Shown piece after piece: positions 17,260 through 26,723 of a stretch of DNA of 62,335 bases. Every line of letters starts with the position of its first letter. Position 1 is the first letter of the stretch. A model generated the notes under the pieces. It was not told the DNA's origin. It made no database searches and worked only from the letters and a program-made list of their open reading frames with translations. This DNA is from Pseudomonadota bacterium (GTDB taxonomy: Bacteria > Pseudomonadota > Gammaproteobacteria > Competibacterales > Competibacteraceae). The DNA lies in NCBI GenBank assembly GCA_022709365.1, contig JAKLIY010000022.1, forward strand, positions 1 to 62,335, read 5' to 3'. The translations under genes and the position numbers were made by a program.

Positions 17260-18387
17260 ATGCCCTTTCAACAGTGGTGCGTAGCCAACGGTTACGTTCC
17301 GAGACAGTTGGCGGATATTCCCGTCTCTATTGCTGCCTACATTAAGGCATTACCCGGCGCCGTCGCAACTTGCCGCGGAGTACATACGCCCGCGGCGCGT
17401 GCGCAGACGATATACGCGGGGTACACTAACCTCCATCCCGCTCCTCCTGTGACCGTGCCCCCGAGTCCTGCGTTCAATGTCTGGAAGAATGGCCTGTGGC
17501 CGGTCATTGACGTGCAGGTGAACGCTCTTGAGAACCAAGGCAATCAGCAGATCGCCCAAGACGTGCAGGCGGCGCGATTGGGTAACCTCATCGCTAACGC
17601 CACGGCTGCCATTCCGTCCCCTCATCATTTCTATCGTGTGCTGCTTGGCGTCCCGGAGCCTCTCGCTAAGGCCCACATCGTGGGCTACATCGATTACCTG
17701 CTGGAGGCCATCAACGGCTATATTACTAACGCCGTGAACCACTCCAACCGCCGCAAGCGCATCCGCGATACCGTCGTCAATACACTGCAGGCTGCCAAGC
17801 AAAACGCTGCGTACCTGCCGGCCGATAAATCCATTGATAGCGGCATCTTTGACCGCAAGATTCCAGGCGCGGGGGATGGAGCAGATACGCTCGCCGCGAT
17901 TGTCGAATTCTGGTCCAAGGAGCGAACCGGCACCGAGACACGCCAGCAGCAATTCGTGCAGGCCTGTCATGCCGTGGGCGGGGTGCCCGGCCAGCAGTTC
18001 AACCTGCGCCGCTATGGCAGTTCCGGGGAGGCTGCCGACATCCGGCAACAGCGGGGCTTCTACCAGAAGTTGGGCATCTCTTTTGAGCAGTACAAGTGGT
18101 TCCTCGACTTGGGCGTTCTGAATGCCACGACCAGTGTGGCCGATACCGATTGCGCCTTTTTTGTGAAGCTCAAGGGTGGGGCATTGGCGGCCATTCACGG
18201 AATCGAGCAGGAATACAACGCCGACGATCAGCCTTCGGTGATTCACAAGCCCGATATCGGTGGCGAAGTGGGTTGCTTCGGCGTGCATGAGGATTGCCTG
18301 GTCACGTTTAACACCAAGATGGTGGCCTCCATTCAGATCAAAAACCAGAAGACCGGCAAAGTGGAACCGCCAGACGTGACGCCATAG
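17260..18387 (+). CDS. Hypothetical protein, about 375 residues
   Basis: No family is recognised. The ATG at 17260 has GGGAG 10 nt upstream; earlier in-frame starts (17215, 17227) lack one. The product appears soluble: no signal peptide and no clear membrane helix. The N-terminus (MPFQQWCVANGYVPRQLADIPVSIA) resembles a small helical module; the middle is helical with basic patches (NHSNRRKRIRDTVV), and the C-terminal part is more beta-like with two cysteines (CFGVHEDC). It stands alone, upstream region shared with the decayed kinase. Codon usage looks like its neighbours. Confidence 0.7.
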   Translation: MPFQQWCVANGYVPRQLADIPVSIAAYIKALPGAVATCRGVHTPAARAQTIYAGYTNLHPAPPVTVPPSPAFNVWKNGLWPVIDVQVNALENQGNQQIAQDVQAARLGNLIANATAAIPSPHHFYRVLLGVPEPLAKAHIVGYIDYLLEAINGYITNAVNHSNRRKRIRDTVVNTLQAAKQNAAYLPADKSIDSGIFDRKIPGAGDGADTLAAIVEFWSKERTGTETRQQQFVQACHAVGGVPGQQFNLRRYGSSGEAADIRQQRGFYQKLGISFEQYKWFLDLGVLNATTSVADTDCAFFVKLKGGALAAIHGIEQEYNADDQPSVIHKPDIGGEVGCFGVHEDCLVTFNTKMVASIQIKNQKTGKVEPPDVTP

Positions 18388-18508
18388 TCGTGTGCTGCGA
18401 CAGGGTCCGGGGAAGCAATCACGAACCGCGGGAATTTTTTGAGGCGGCAGGCGTGCTTTGCAATGCGGGCGGCGGCGGTCTCGCTTCGCCCGGCTCTTCG
18501 AACGTCGG

Positions 18509-18916
18509 CTATGATGGAAAATTGTGGGCATATTTCGCCACCCACTCAGCGGCGGCTTCCGCTCCCGAGAGGGCTCGCCCTTCTTTTTCCAGCACTTCGC
18601 GCTGGTAATGGCAGATCTGGCAAATCTGTTCGATCATGCGCACCGAGAACTCGGTGTTCGTGTCCGCGAATTGAACGCCGACATGGTAATGACCGTTCGC
18701 TCGACGGCACCAGACAATAGTCCCCGTCACTTCAAAAGGTGGTTCCCGCACAGGGATTTTGATCTGGATGGCGCAACCCCGTTCAAGGGCGTCAGGGGTT
18801 TGAAAGCACAGCCCGCCGAGGCTGATGTCCTTCAGACCATGCCGTCGACAGGGTTCGCAGTGCGTGATATGGCACTCGATAGGAATGTCGGAGGGGTGGC
18901 GAATGAAATGTCGCAT
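18509..18916 (-). CDS. PilZ-domain protein
   Basis: 135 residues. Near the N-terminus RHFIRHPSD supplies the arginine-rich c-di-GMP motif (R-x-x-x-R), and KDISLGGLCF supplies the D-x-S-x-x-G motif, so c-di-GMP binding is likely. A helical C-terminal tail of about 45 residues follows the barrel (VRMIEQICQICHYQREV). GGAG supports ATG 18916 over a GTG five codons earlier. Single-domain PilZ proteins act as c-di-GMP adaptors, for example in motility or polysaccharide export; the target here is unknown. It stands alone. Confidence 0.88.
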   Translation of the reverse strand: MRHFIRHPSDIPIECHITHCEPCRRHGLKDISLGGLCFQTPDALERGCAIQIKIPVREPPFEVTGTIVWCRRANGHYHVGVQFADTNTEFSVRMIEQICQICHYQREVLEKEGRALSGAEAAAEWVAKYAHNFPS

Positions 18917-19107
18917 CGGAAAATTCTCCACTTGCGAAGAGCGCTAAGGAATTAGAGCGGTTCAGCACCGGAGTTGCGCAGGCTCATCTGATGAACAGGT
19001 CCGGAATGAAATCAAACATCGCAATTTAGAAAATGTCCGCTCCCCTCATCGAACCAGTGACAGGTAGCGGAGATTTCTCCGAAGTGCTGCTCGTAAACCT
19101 CGATCCC

Positions 19108-19148
19108 ATCGACCAGCGTTTATGTCGGGGTCAGCACTTTCGAGCGCA

Positions 19149-19149
<1 letters not shown>
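19108..19149 (-). pseudogene. atpC: Remnant of atpC (F1 epsilon subunit start)
   Basis: Directly after atpD, with the normal TAATG overlap, a frame begins MRSKVLTPT, hits TAA at codon 10, and continues TLVD. This matches the start of the epsilon subunit that follows atpD in N-ATPase operons. Beyond this the sequence is unrelated, so the gene is both stop-interrupted and truncated. Confidence 0.7.
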
Positions 19150-20703
<1,554 letters not shown>

Positions 20704-20721
20704 GGCAGACGGCTCGGGCGG

Positions 20722-20958
20722 TCAGGCGCTCAACAGCGTCTTGATCTCATCCACCGACAACACCTTACCCATACTCTTGATTTCACCGTTCACCGTCAGC
20801 GCCGGGGTACTCATCACCCCCGCGTCGATGATGGCATTCATGTCGGTGACTTTCTCCATTTCATACGCCAGGCCCAACGCTTGAGCAGCGGCTTCGGTGT
20901 GTTGACCGAGCGTTTTGCATTTCGCGCAACCGCTGCCGAGAACTTGAAACTTGATCAT
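20722..20958 (-). CDS. Small redox-active thioredoxin-like protein
   Basis: 78 residues with the C-x-x-C motif in GSGCAKCKTL near the N-terminus and a cis-proline segment (MSTPALTVNGE). It belongs to the small TRX/glutaredoxin-like (thioredoxin_3) family. AGGAG precedes ATG 20958. It follows the permease by 13 nt at the end of the arsenic operon, where such proteins are common and probably keep thiols reduced or assist metalloid handling; the exact partner is unknown. Confidence 0.87.
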   Translation of the reverse strand: MIKFQVLGSGCAKCKTLGQHTEAAAQALGLAYEMEKVTDMNAIIDAGVMSTPALTVNGEIKSMGKVLSVDEIKTLLSA

Positions 20959-20971
20959 TGCCATCACTCCT

Positions 20972-22222
20972 CTAGGGATAGAATATACCGAACACCACGC
21001 CGGTGAGGGTCGCCATGACCACTACCAGCGCACAATAAACCACGGTCTTTTGCGTACCGAGAATGCCGCGAATGACCAACATACTCGGCAAGGACAGTGC
21101 CGGCCCGGCCAGCAGCAGAGCGAGGGCCGGCCCCTTGCCCATGCCCGCGCCGATCAGTCCTTGCACAATCGGCACTTCGGTCAAGGTGGCGAAATACATG
21201 AACGCGCCCACCAGCGAGGCCAGGAAATTGGCCGCCAGCGAATTACCGCCCACCGCCGCGCCGACCCATTCGGACGGAATGATGCCCTCATGACCGGGCC
21301 GACCCAGCAGAAACCCCGCCAGCAGCACGCCGCCCAGCAGCAACGGCATAATCAATTTGGCAAAGCTCCAGGTTTGACTCAGCCACTCTTCACCGTCTCC
21401 GGGTTGCGTCGCCGCCGTCAGCGTTAAACCGATCAGACCGGCGCTGAACGCCAGTTCGGGATGCTGCGGAATCAGCCCGGCCAGAACGGCGACTGTAGCG
21501 GCGGTTGCAACCAGCGGTTGCCAAGCCCACCGCCAGCGCCAAACCAGCAGCCCGGCCAGCCCGACGCTGGCTAACGCCGTCAGCGGCCATTTCCAGGCAA
21601 AAATCGTGTGCCAAACCGCGCTATCCTCGGCGCTGGCCGGTGCCCAGTTGGCGAAGACCAGCACCGCGACCATCAGCGCGAAAAAGGTTGCCGTCTCGGC
21701 TAACGGTCGGCCTTGATCGGCGCCGAGCGCGAAACCCTTCTGATTCGCGGCCCGCGTCTGTTCTTCGCGGTGGTAAATCCAGTGCATGATCAAGCCGATG
21801 ATCAACGCGAAGCTCACCGCGCCCACCGCCCGCGCGATTCCCAGTTCCACGCCGAGAATCTTGGCGGTCAGCACAATCGCCAGCACGTTGATCGCCGGGC
21901 CGGAATAGAGAAAGGCAATCGCGGGTCCCAGTCCCGCGCCGCGCCGGTAGATACCGCCGAACAGCGGCAGCACCGTGCAGGAACACACCGCCAGAATCGA
22001 ACCGGACACCGAGGCCACTCCATACGCGGCGATTTTGTTTGCGGCGGGGCCGAGGTATTTCATCACCGCGTTCTGACTGATGAACACCGCGATGGCCCCG
22101 GCGATGAAGAAGGCCGGGACGAGGCAGAGCATCACATGCTCACGGGCGTACCCGTTCAGCAGCGCCAGCCCTTCCAAAATGGCGTTATCGAACCGCGCCG
22201 CGCCGACCGGCATGAAGAACAC
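20972..22222 (-). CDS. Permease, YraQ/DUF318 family, arsenic-operon associated
   Basis: About 416 residues, multi-helix inner-membrane protein with the family motifs FFIAGAIAVFISQ, AVCSCTVLPLFGGIYRRGAG and LYSGPAINVLAIVL, and a repeat of the fold in the second half. The start is uncertain: the hydrophobic residues in front of ATG 22222 (FKWLAGIITVFLLVFF) are in frame and look like the real first helix, but no ATG precedes them and a TAA at 22262-22264 closes the frame. A CTG or GTG start is possible. It is the fourth gene of the arsenic operon; proteins of this type accompany thioredoxin-like partners and may move metalloid or organoarsenical species. Confidence 0.8.
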   Translation of the reverse strand: MFFMPVGAARFDNAILEGLALLNGYAREHVMLCLVPAFFIAGAIAVFISQNAVMKYLGPAANKIAAYGVASVSGSILAVCSCTVLPLFGGIYRRGAGLGPAIAFLYSGPAINVLAIVLTAKILGVELGIARAVGAVSFALIIGLIMHWIYHREEQTRAANQKGFALGADQGRPLAETATFFALMVAVLVFANWAPASAEDSAVWHTIFAWKWPLTALASVGLAGLLVWRWRWAWQPLVATAATVAVLAGLIPQHPELAFSAGLIGLTLTAATQPGDGEEWLSQTWSFAKLIMPLLLGGVLLAGFLLGRPGHEGIIPSEWVGAAVGGNSLAANFLASLVGAFMYFATLTEVPIVQGLIGAGMGKGPALALLLAGPALSLPSMLVIRGILGTQKTVVYCALVVVMATLTGVVFGIFYP

Positions 22223-22261
22223 CAGCAGAAATACAGTGATGATCCCGGCCAGCCATTTGAA

Positions 22262-22354
22262 TTAGGTCGGGTGGTCCTGCGCGGTCGTGCGTAACCGATG
22301 CAGTGCGTCAGCGAATGCGCCCGCTGACGCGGGAGAAGCAGAGAAAGTCGTCAT
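22262..22354 (-). CDS. Short ORF in frame with and just upstream of the permease
   Basis: 30 codons beginning MTTFSASPASAG with AGGAG upstream, ending with TAA only 13 codons ahead of the annotated permease ATG and in the same frame. It is either an independent leader peptide, or the true 5' end of the permease cut by a nonsense change. Confidence 0.4.
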   Translation of the reverse strand: MTTFSASPASAGAFADALHRLRTTAQDHPT

Positions 22355-22398
22355 CGCAGAGCGCTCCTGGGGAAAGCCCGCTATGAAAGGGTGGATTT

Positions 22399-22782
22399 CT
22401 AGCAGCACTGAGCAGCAATGCACGCCGCTTGCCGGATCAATGTGGCGGGGATCGCCTCGAACGTATGGCCCCCGACTGAAACAGTGCGGCAAAAACTCGG
22501 CTGGCCGCACAGGTCGCCACAGGACAGACATTCATTTTCCGATACGAAAGCGTCAGGCAACACCGACTCTAGCGGTACGCCGTTGAACAGAATGAGATTG
22601 GATTGGGACAATTGCTTGGGTGACAATTTTGTTTCGCGGTATGCGATATTGACGCCGTGCGGCGCGCATTCAGCGGCCAGTTGGGTGACGACCTGTTGCA
22701 GGGATTGCAAGGTGTCGGAGCAGCGCAGGCAGGTGCGCCCGTCCTTGTCCAGGTGACGCCATTCAATTTCGAGGGTATTCAT
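22399..22782 (-). CDS. DUF2703 protein, arsenic-operon associated
   Basis: 127 residues, cysteine-rich: C19/C22 in TCLRCSDT, a central ECLSCGDLCGQPSFC cluster and a C-terminal QAACIAAQCC. It starts MNTLEIEWRHLD, typical of DUF2703. Thioredoxin-like fold members are recurrent in ars operons and probably bind or reduce metalloids through the cysteines; the biochemical function is not established. It is 18 nt from acr3. Confidence 0.83.
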   Translation of the reverse strand: MNTLEIEWRHLDKDGRTCLRCSDTLQSLQQVVTQLAAECAPHGVNIAYRETKLSPKQLSQSNLILFNGVPLESVLPDAFVSENECLSCGDLCGQPSFCRTVSVGGHTFEAIPATLIRQAACIAAQCC

Positions 22783-22800
22783 GGAATCTTTCCGAAAAAT

Positions 22801-23901
22801 TTAATGGGTTTCTGTAGCGGGGAGATTGACCCCTTGTTCGTACCAGCCGCGACTGCGATTGATGATGTTGGCTACCAATAGCATCACCGGCACTTCGATA
22901 AGCACTCCGACCACGGTCGCCAACGCCGCGCCGGAGTTGAAGCCGAATAATGCAATCGCTGCCGCCACCGCGAGTTCAAAGAAATTGCTCGCGCCGATCA
23001 GCGCCGACGGTCCCGCTACACAATGCGGCGATCCCACTTTCCGGTTCAACCAGTACGCCAGCCCGGCGTTGAAAAACACCTGGAACAGGATCGGGATCGC
23101 CAGCAACAGAATCACTAGCGGTTGCGCCACAATCTGCTCGCCCTGAAAGCCAAACAGCAATACCAGCGTCGTCAGCAGCGCGACCAGTGAGGTCGGGCCG
23201 AGACGCTCCAGCAGTCGCACCAATCCCGCTGAACCTTGGGATTGCAAGATCGCGGTGCGCGCCCCTTGAGCGATGATCAACGGAATGACGATGTACAACA
23301 CGACGGACAGGAACAGGGTTTCCCACGGCACGACAATGGAAGTCAGGCCGAGCAGCAGGCCGACGATGGGGCCGAAAGCGAACACCATGATCAGGTCATT
23401 GAGTGCGACCTGACTCAAAGTAAAATGTGGCTCGCCTTTCGTGAGGTTACTCCACACAAACACCATCGCGGTGCAGGGCGCTGCGGCCAGCAGAATCAGC
23501 CCGGCGATGTAGGATTCAATTTGATCCGCCGGTAGCAGCGGCGCAAAGAGTCCGCCAATAAACAGCCAGCCCAGCAACGCCATTGAGAACGGTTTGACGC
23601 CCCAGTTGATGAACAGGGTGACGCCGATCCCGCGCCAGTATTGCCCGACCTCGCGCAGTGCGGCGAAGTCGATCTTGACCAGCATGGGGATGATCATTAG
23701 CCAGATCAGCACGGCTACGGGCAGGTTCACTTGGGCGATTTCCAGCCTGCCGATAGTCTGGAATAACCCCGGCAGGAAATGGCCGAGCACGATGCCGGCC
23801 ACGATGCACAGCGCCACCCACAGCGTCAGATAGCGCTCGAAAAATCCCAGTCCACCGCCGTCTGCCGTCGCTCTGGCGTTGACTTCGCAGGCGGCGCTCA
23901 T
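22801..23901 (-). CDS. acr3: Arsenite efflux transporter Acr3
   Basis: 366-residue BART-superfamily membrane protein with ten expected helices. The Acr3 signature regions FINWGVKPFSMALLGW and LLAAAPCTAMVFVWSNLTKG contain the conserved cysteine required for arsenite export, and FFELAVAAAIALFG is also typical. It starts inside the arsRC stop (ATGA overlap), so transport is coupled to regulator/reductase synthesis. It expels As(III) produced by the fused reductase. Confidence 0.95.
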   Translation of the reverse strand: MSAACEVNARATADGGGLGFFERYLTLWVALCIVAGIVLGHFLPGLFQTIGRLEIAQVNLPVAVLIWLMIIPMLVKIDFAALREVGQYWRGIGVTLFINWGVKPFSMALLGWLFIGGLFAPLLPADQIESYIAGLILLAAAPCTAMVFVWSNLTKGEPHFTLSQVALNDLIMVFAFGPIVGLLLGLTSIVVPWETLFLSVVLYIVIPLIIAQGARTAILQSQGSAGLVRLLERLGPTSLVALLTTLVLLFGFQGEQIVAQPLVILLLAIPILFQVFFNAGLAYWLNRKVGSPHCVAGPSALIGASNFFELAVAAAIALFGFNSGAALATVVGVLIEVPVMLLVANIINRSRGWYEQGVNLPATETH

Positions 23902-24752
23902 TCGTTATGCTCCAGGACGGTTCGCCCAATCTCGTCGAGCCGGGCCTGCAAGCGGATCTTGTCCAGCGACGGGATGGGCAGGCTGGCGAAAATCTTGATG
24001 CGGTTTTCCAGTTCGCGGAACGCCTTGCGGAACGCCAGCATTTTCTGCACGTCATTACTTTCTATCGCCGCCGGGTCTTCCACTCCCCAATGCGCCGTCA
24101 TCGGCTGGCCAGGCCAGAACGGACAGACCTCGCCGGCGGCGTTGTCGCAGACGGTGAAAACGAAGTCCAGTGACGGCGCTTCCGGGGTGGCGAACTCGTC
24201 CCAACTCTTGCTGCGGAGTCCCTCAATCGAGAGGCCCTGCAATTCCAGCAACCGAACGGCGTAAGGATTAACCCGACCGGTTGGATGGCTGCCGGCGCTG
24301 AAGGCACGGAAGCGACCCTGACCGTGGTGATTCATCAGCACTTCGGCGAGGATGCTGCGGGCTGAGTTGCCGGTGCAGAGAAACAGCACGTTGTAAATCG
24401 AGTCTTGAGGCATGGCGGCGGGTTTCCGGGTGAAGTTTTCCAAAGGAGTAAGGGAGATTGTGGATTCAACCGCCGGCAGGTTGCAGCAATGCTCGGTCAG
24501 GTACGCCAGCAGTTCGACGATCACCCCGCAGCGGGCCTGATAGATCAGTTGCCGCCCTTCGCGGCGGCAATTGAGCAAGCCGGCCTGTTGCAGGGTTTTC
24601 AGATGGAACGACAGCGTCGCCAGCGGCAGGCCGAAAGGCTCGCCGATCTGGCCCGCCGGTTGCGGGCCGGTTTGCGCCAGATGGCGGAAGATTTCCAGTC
24701 GCGTGTCCTGGGCCAGAGCGCTGAGTACGTTGATAGCGGTTGACTTATCCAT
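23898..24752 (-). CDS. arsRC: ArsR-ArsC fusion: arsenic-responsive repressor joined to arsenate reductase
   Basis: 284 residues. Residues 1-90 are an ArsR winged helix (LSALAQDTRLEIFRHLAQ, LSFHLKTLQQAGLL). Two adjacent cysteines (EHCCNLP, about 92-93) may form the As(III) site. Residues about 118-284 are a low-molecular-weight phosphatase-type arsenate reductase with P-loop FLCTGNSARS and resolving-cysteine region FTVCDNAAGEVCPFW. Start ATG 24752 is chosen because the promoter overlaps the next upstream codons. One polypeptide would both repress the operon and reduce As(V). It is first in the operon arsRC-acr3-DUF2703-permease-thioredoxin. Confidence 0.92.
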   Translation of the reverse strand: MDKSTAINVLSALAQDTRLEIFRHLAQTGPQPAGQIGEPFGLPLATLSFHLKTLQQAGLLNCRREGRQLIYQARCGVIVELLAYLTEHCCNLPAVESTISLTPLENFTRKPAAMPQDSIYNVLFLCTGNSARSILAEVLMNHHGQGRFRAFSAGSHPTGRVNPYAVRLLELQGLSIEGLRSKSWDEFATPEAPSLDFVFTVCDNAAGEVCPFWPGQPMTAHWGVEDPAAIESNDVQKMLAFRKAFRELENRIKIFASLPIPSLDKIRLQARLDEIGRTVLEHNE

Positions 24753-24759
24753 ATTTCCA

Positions 24760-24796
24760 ATATTATCGAAATAATTGAGTGAATGCAAGTTTGCAT
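24760..24796 (-). promoter_or_regulatory. Promoter and probable ArsR operator of the arsenic operon
   Basis: On the minus strand, TTGCAT (24783-24788), a 17-bp spacer and TAATAT (24760-24765) form a near-consensus sigma70 promoter. ATGCAA-GT-TTGCAT (24783-24796), perfect 6-bp arms, overlaps the -35 box and may be the operator. Only 7 nt separate the -10 box from the arsRC ATG, so the transcript would begin at or next to the start codon. Confidence 0.65.
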
Positions 24797-24826
24797 CGTT
24801 CTTGGCTGAGGATCGGTTGGCGCCGG

Positions 24827-25021
24827 TTAACACGGGGATGCCAGAGTGGCTTGCCATGCAGCGGGCAGTCGGATGAGATCACCAGGTTCGTCAATGTCGG
24901 CAATGTTTTGTCTCGGTTTTAGCCGGTCAAGTTGGCGGGCGCTACTGTCGAATCCCGGCTTTTTCTGAACAGCGCTTTTCGTTGACCAAATTTGTCCCTT
25001 GGTGGCTTTCGTCCGGAGCAA
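24827..25021 (-). pseudogene. Possible C-terminal remnant of a MobA-like nucleotidyltransferase/glycosyltransferase
   Basis: The end of this frame (IADIDEPGDLIRLPAAW) resembles the C-terminus of MobA-like or TIGR04282 (arsenosugar-associated) transferases, where D-I-D-x-P-x-D-L closes the domain. The rest of the gene is absent. The remaining intergenic sequence to about 25236 shows nothing I recognise. Confidence 0.35.
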
Positions 25022-25275
25022 ACTCAGGGGGTCGACACCCGTGCCCTTTGAGGTCCAACGATGAACAGCGTCTTATCCAGAGGCACCTAAAAGACTAATA
25101 GGAGGGTCCGTCTCGCTCTCCCCAGCGAGTCCAAAGCGGTCACAATGAGCGATATCGTCAAACATCGTCAACCGAGATCGGGGAGCAGACCGATGAAACA
25201 GCATAGCAACGAGCGTATGGTTAAAGCTGTTGGGCGGTGGCGAAATACCGCCAACCCCTGTTGTTTGACCGAGAC

Positions 25276-25926
25276 ATGGTAGTGAATGGACTCGGGTTAG
25301 GACTGGCATTGCTGCTGGTTGTGGCAGAAGTCCCGGCTTTGGCGGAAACGTGGATAGGCCGGGTGGTGAGCGTCCAGGATGGCGATACCTTGACCGTGCT
25401 GGTCGCTGGGCAGCGCGTCAAGGTGCGGCTGGCTGGGATTGATGCGCCGGAACGCGATCAGCCGTTCGGCGAGAAGTCCGGGCAAAGCCTGTCCCGGATG
25501 GCATTGAACCGGACAGCGAGCGTAGCGGTGCAGAAGATCGATGATTATGGCCGCACGATTGGCACGGTGACAGTGGCCGGGTTGAATGTCGAGGCGGAAC
25601 AGGTTCGGCGCGGGTTGGCGTGGGTCTATCGTCAGTACAGCCATGATTCGCAGTTGTTGGCGCTGGAAGCGGAGGCGAAAGCTGCCCGGCGCGGGTTGTG
25701 GGCCGAGGCGAATCCGAAGCCGCCGTGGGATTGGCGGCACAGCGGCCAGTCCCAACAGGCGTCGGAGCGGTCAGCGCCAGGAGTTTTCACGGGGCGCTGT
25801 GGGGTGAAAAGCACCTGCAAGGAGATGACCTCCTGCGAAGAGGCGCAGTTTTATCTAACGGAATGCGGGTTGAACCGGCTGGATCGGGATAAAGATGGAA
25901 CGCCGTGCGAGGCGTTGTGCCAGTGA
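25276..25926 (+). CDS. Secreted thermonuclease-like protein with C-terminal excalibur domain
   Basis: About 216 residues. A signal peptide ends near ALA-ETW. The staphylococcal-nuclease fold follows: VQDGDTLTVLV, then RLAGIDAPERDQPFGEKSGQ (Ca/active-site arginine region), VQKIDDYGRTIG, and GLAWVYRQYS. The last 40 residues form an excalibur Ca-binding domain (DRDKDGTPCEAL) with four or more cysteines. Exported SNase proteins degrade extracellular DNA. A GTG at 25237 would add 13 residues before the signal; neither start has a clear ribosome site. Confidence 0.87.
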   Translation: MVVNGLGLGLALLLVVAEVPALAETWIGRVVSVQDGDTLTVLVAGQRVKVRLAGIDAPERDQPFGEKSGQSLSRMALNRTASVAVQKIDDYGRTIGTVTVAGLNVEAEQVRRGLAWVYRQYSHDSQLLALEAEAKAARRGLWAEANPKPPWDWRHSGQSQQASERSAPGVFTGRCGVKSTCKEMTSCEEAQFYLTECGLNRLDRDKDGTPCEALCQ

Positions 25927-26023
25927 GCGTTCAGGCCAGAATGACCTATAATCCGCCATTGGATTTAACGTCGTTGGTGTGGCCCTCGTTGGGGGTTTAA
26001 GTCCGTCCATTCAGGAGTTCACT

Positions 26024-26605
26024 ATGAGTGCAAAGAAAATCTTGATGCTCGTCGGCGACTACGTGGAAGACTACGAGGTCATGGTGCCCTTCCAGGCGCT
26101 GAGGATGGTGGGGCATACCGTCCACGCGGTTTGTCCCAACAAAAAAGCCGGCGAGCAGGTGCGCACGGCGATCCACGATTTCGAGGGAGACCAGACCTAC
26201 AGCGAAAAACCGGGTCACAATTTCACATTGAATGCGACTTTTGCCGAGGTCAAGGCTGAAGAATACGATGCGCTGGTCATCCCTGGCGGGCGGGCGCCGG
26301 AATACCTTCGCTTGAACGAGACTGTATTGAAAATAGTGCAGCACTTTTCGCAAGCCAACAAGCCCATCGCTTCCATCTGTCATGGCGCACAACTGCTAGC
26401 CGCTGCCGGAGTAATCGAGGGCAAAGCCTGCTCGGCTTATCCAGCCGTCGGGCCTGATGTCACGCTTGCGGGTGGCGCGTACATCGATCTGCCGGTGGAC
26501 AAAGCCCATGTGGACGGCCTGTTGGTCACAGCGCCAGCTTGGCCAGCTCATCCGGAATGGCTTGCTCAATTCCTGCGAGTGCTGGGCACGAAGATTGAAC
26601 TTTAA
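26024..26605 (+). CDS. DJ-1/PfpI family protein
   Basis: 193 residues, class I glutamine-amidotransferase-like fold. The nucleophile elbow is [10 protein letters not shown], with the catalytic glutamate candidate early in the chain (VEDYEV) and a typical [12 protein letters not shown] loop. CAGGAG precedes ATG 26024. Family members act as glyoxalase/deglycase-like stress enzymes or cysteine peptidases; the length and motifs fit the YhbO/PfpI group. It is single, followed by a hairpin. Confidence 0.88.
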   Translation: MSAKKILMLVGDYVEDYEVMVPFQALRMVGHTVHAVCPNKKAGEQVRTAIHDFEGDQTYSEKPGHNFTLNATFAEVKAEEYDALVIPGGRAPEYLRLNETVLKIVQHFSQANKPIASICHGAQLLAAAGVIEGKACSAYPAVGPDVTLAGGAYIDLPVDKAHVDGLLVTAPAWPAHPEWLAQFLRVLGTKIEL

Positions 26606-26617
26606 GAGAAACGCATT

Positions 26618-26648
26618 CTGAAGCAGCAGGACGTCGCCGCTGCTTCAG
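26618..26648. terminator. Stem-loop after the DJ-1/PfpI gene
   Basis: CTGAAGCAGC (26618-26627) pairs perfectly with GCTGCTTCAG (26639-26648) around an 11-nt loop. There is no T-run after it, so it is at best a weak or Rho-assisted terminator. Confidence 0.45.
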
Positions 26649-26723
26649 GCTGGGAACTTGAGCAGCCCTGCGCAGTTCATGCAGGCCCTGGAACCGCCTA
26701 AAAACCGATAAAGCGCGCCTTGC

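Noticed and set aside
22399..22756. 112-codon plus-strand frame across DUF2703
   Set aside because: Shadow; the minus-strand DUF2703 gene has operon context and family match.
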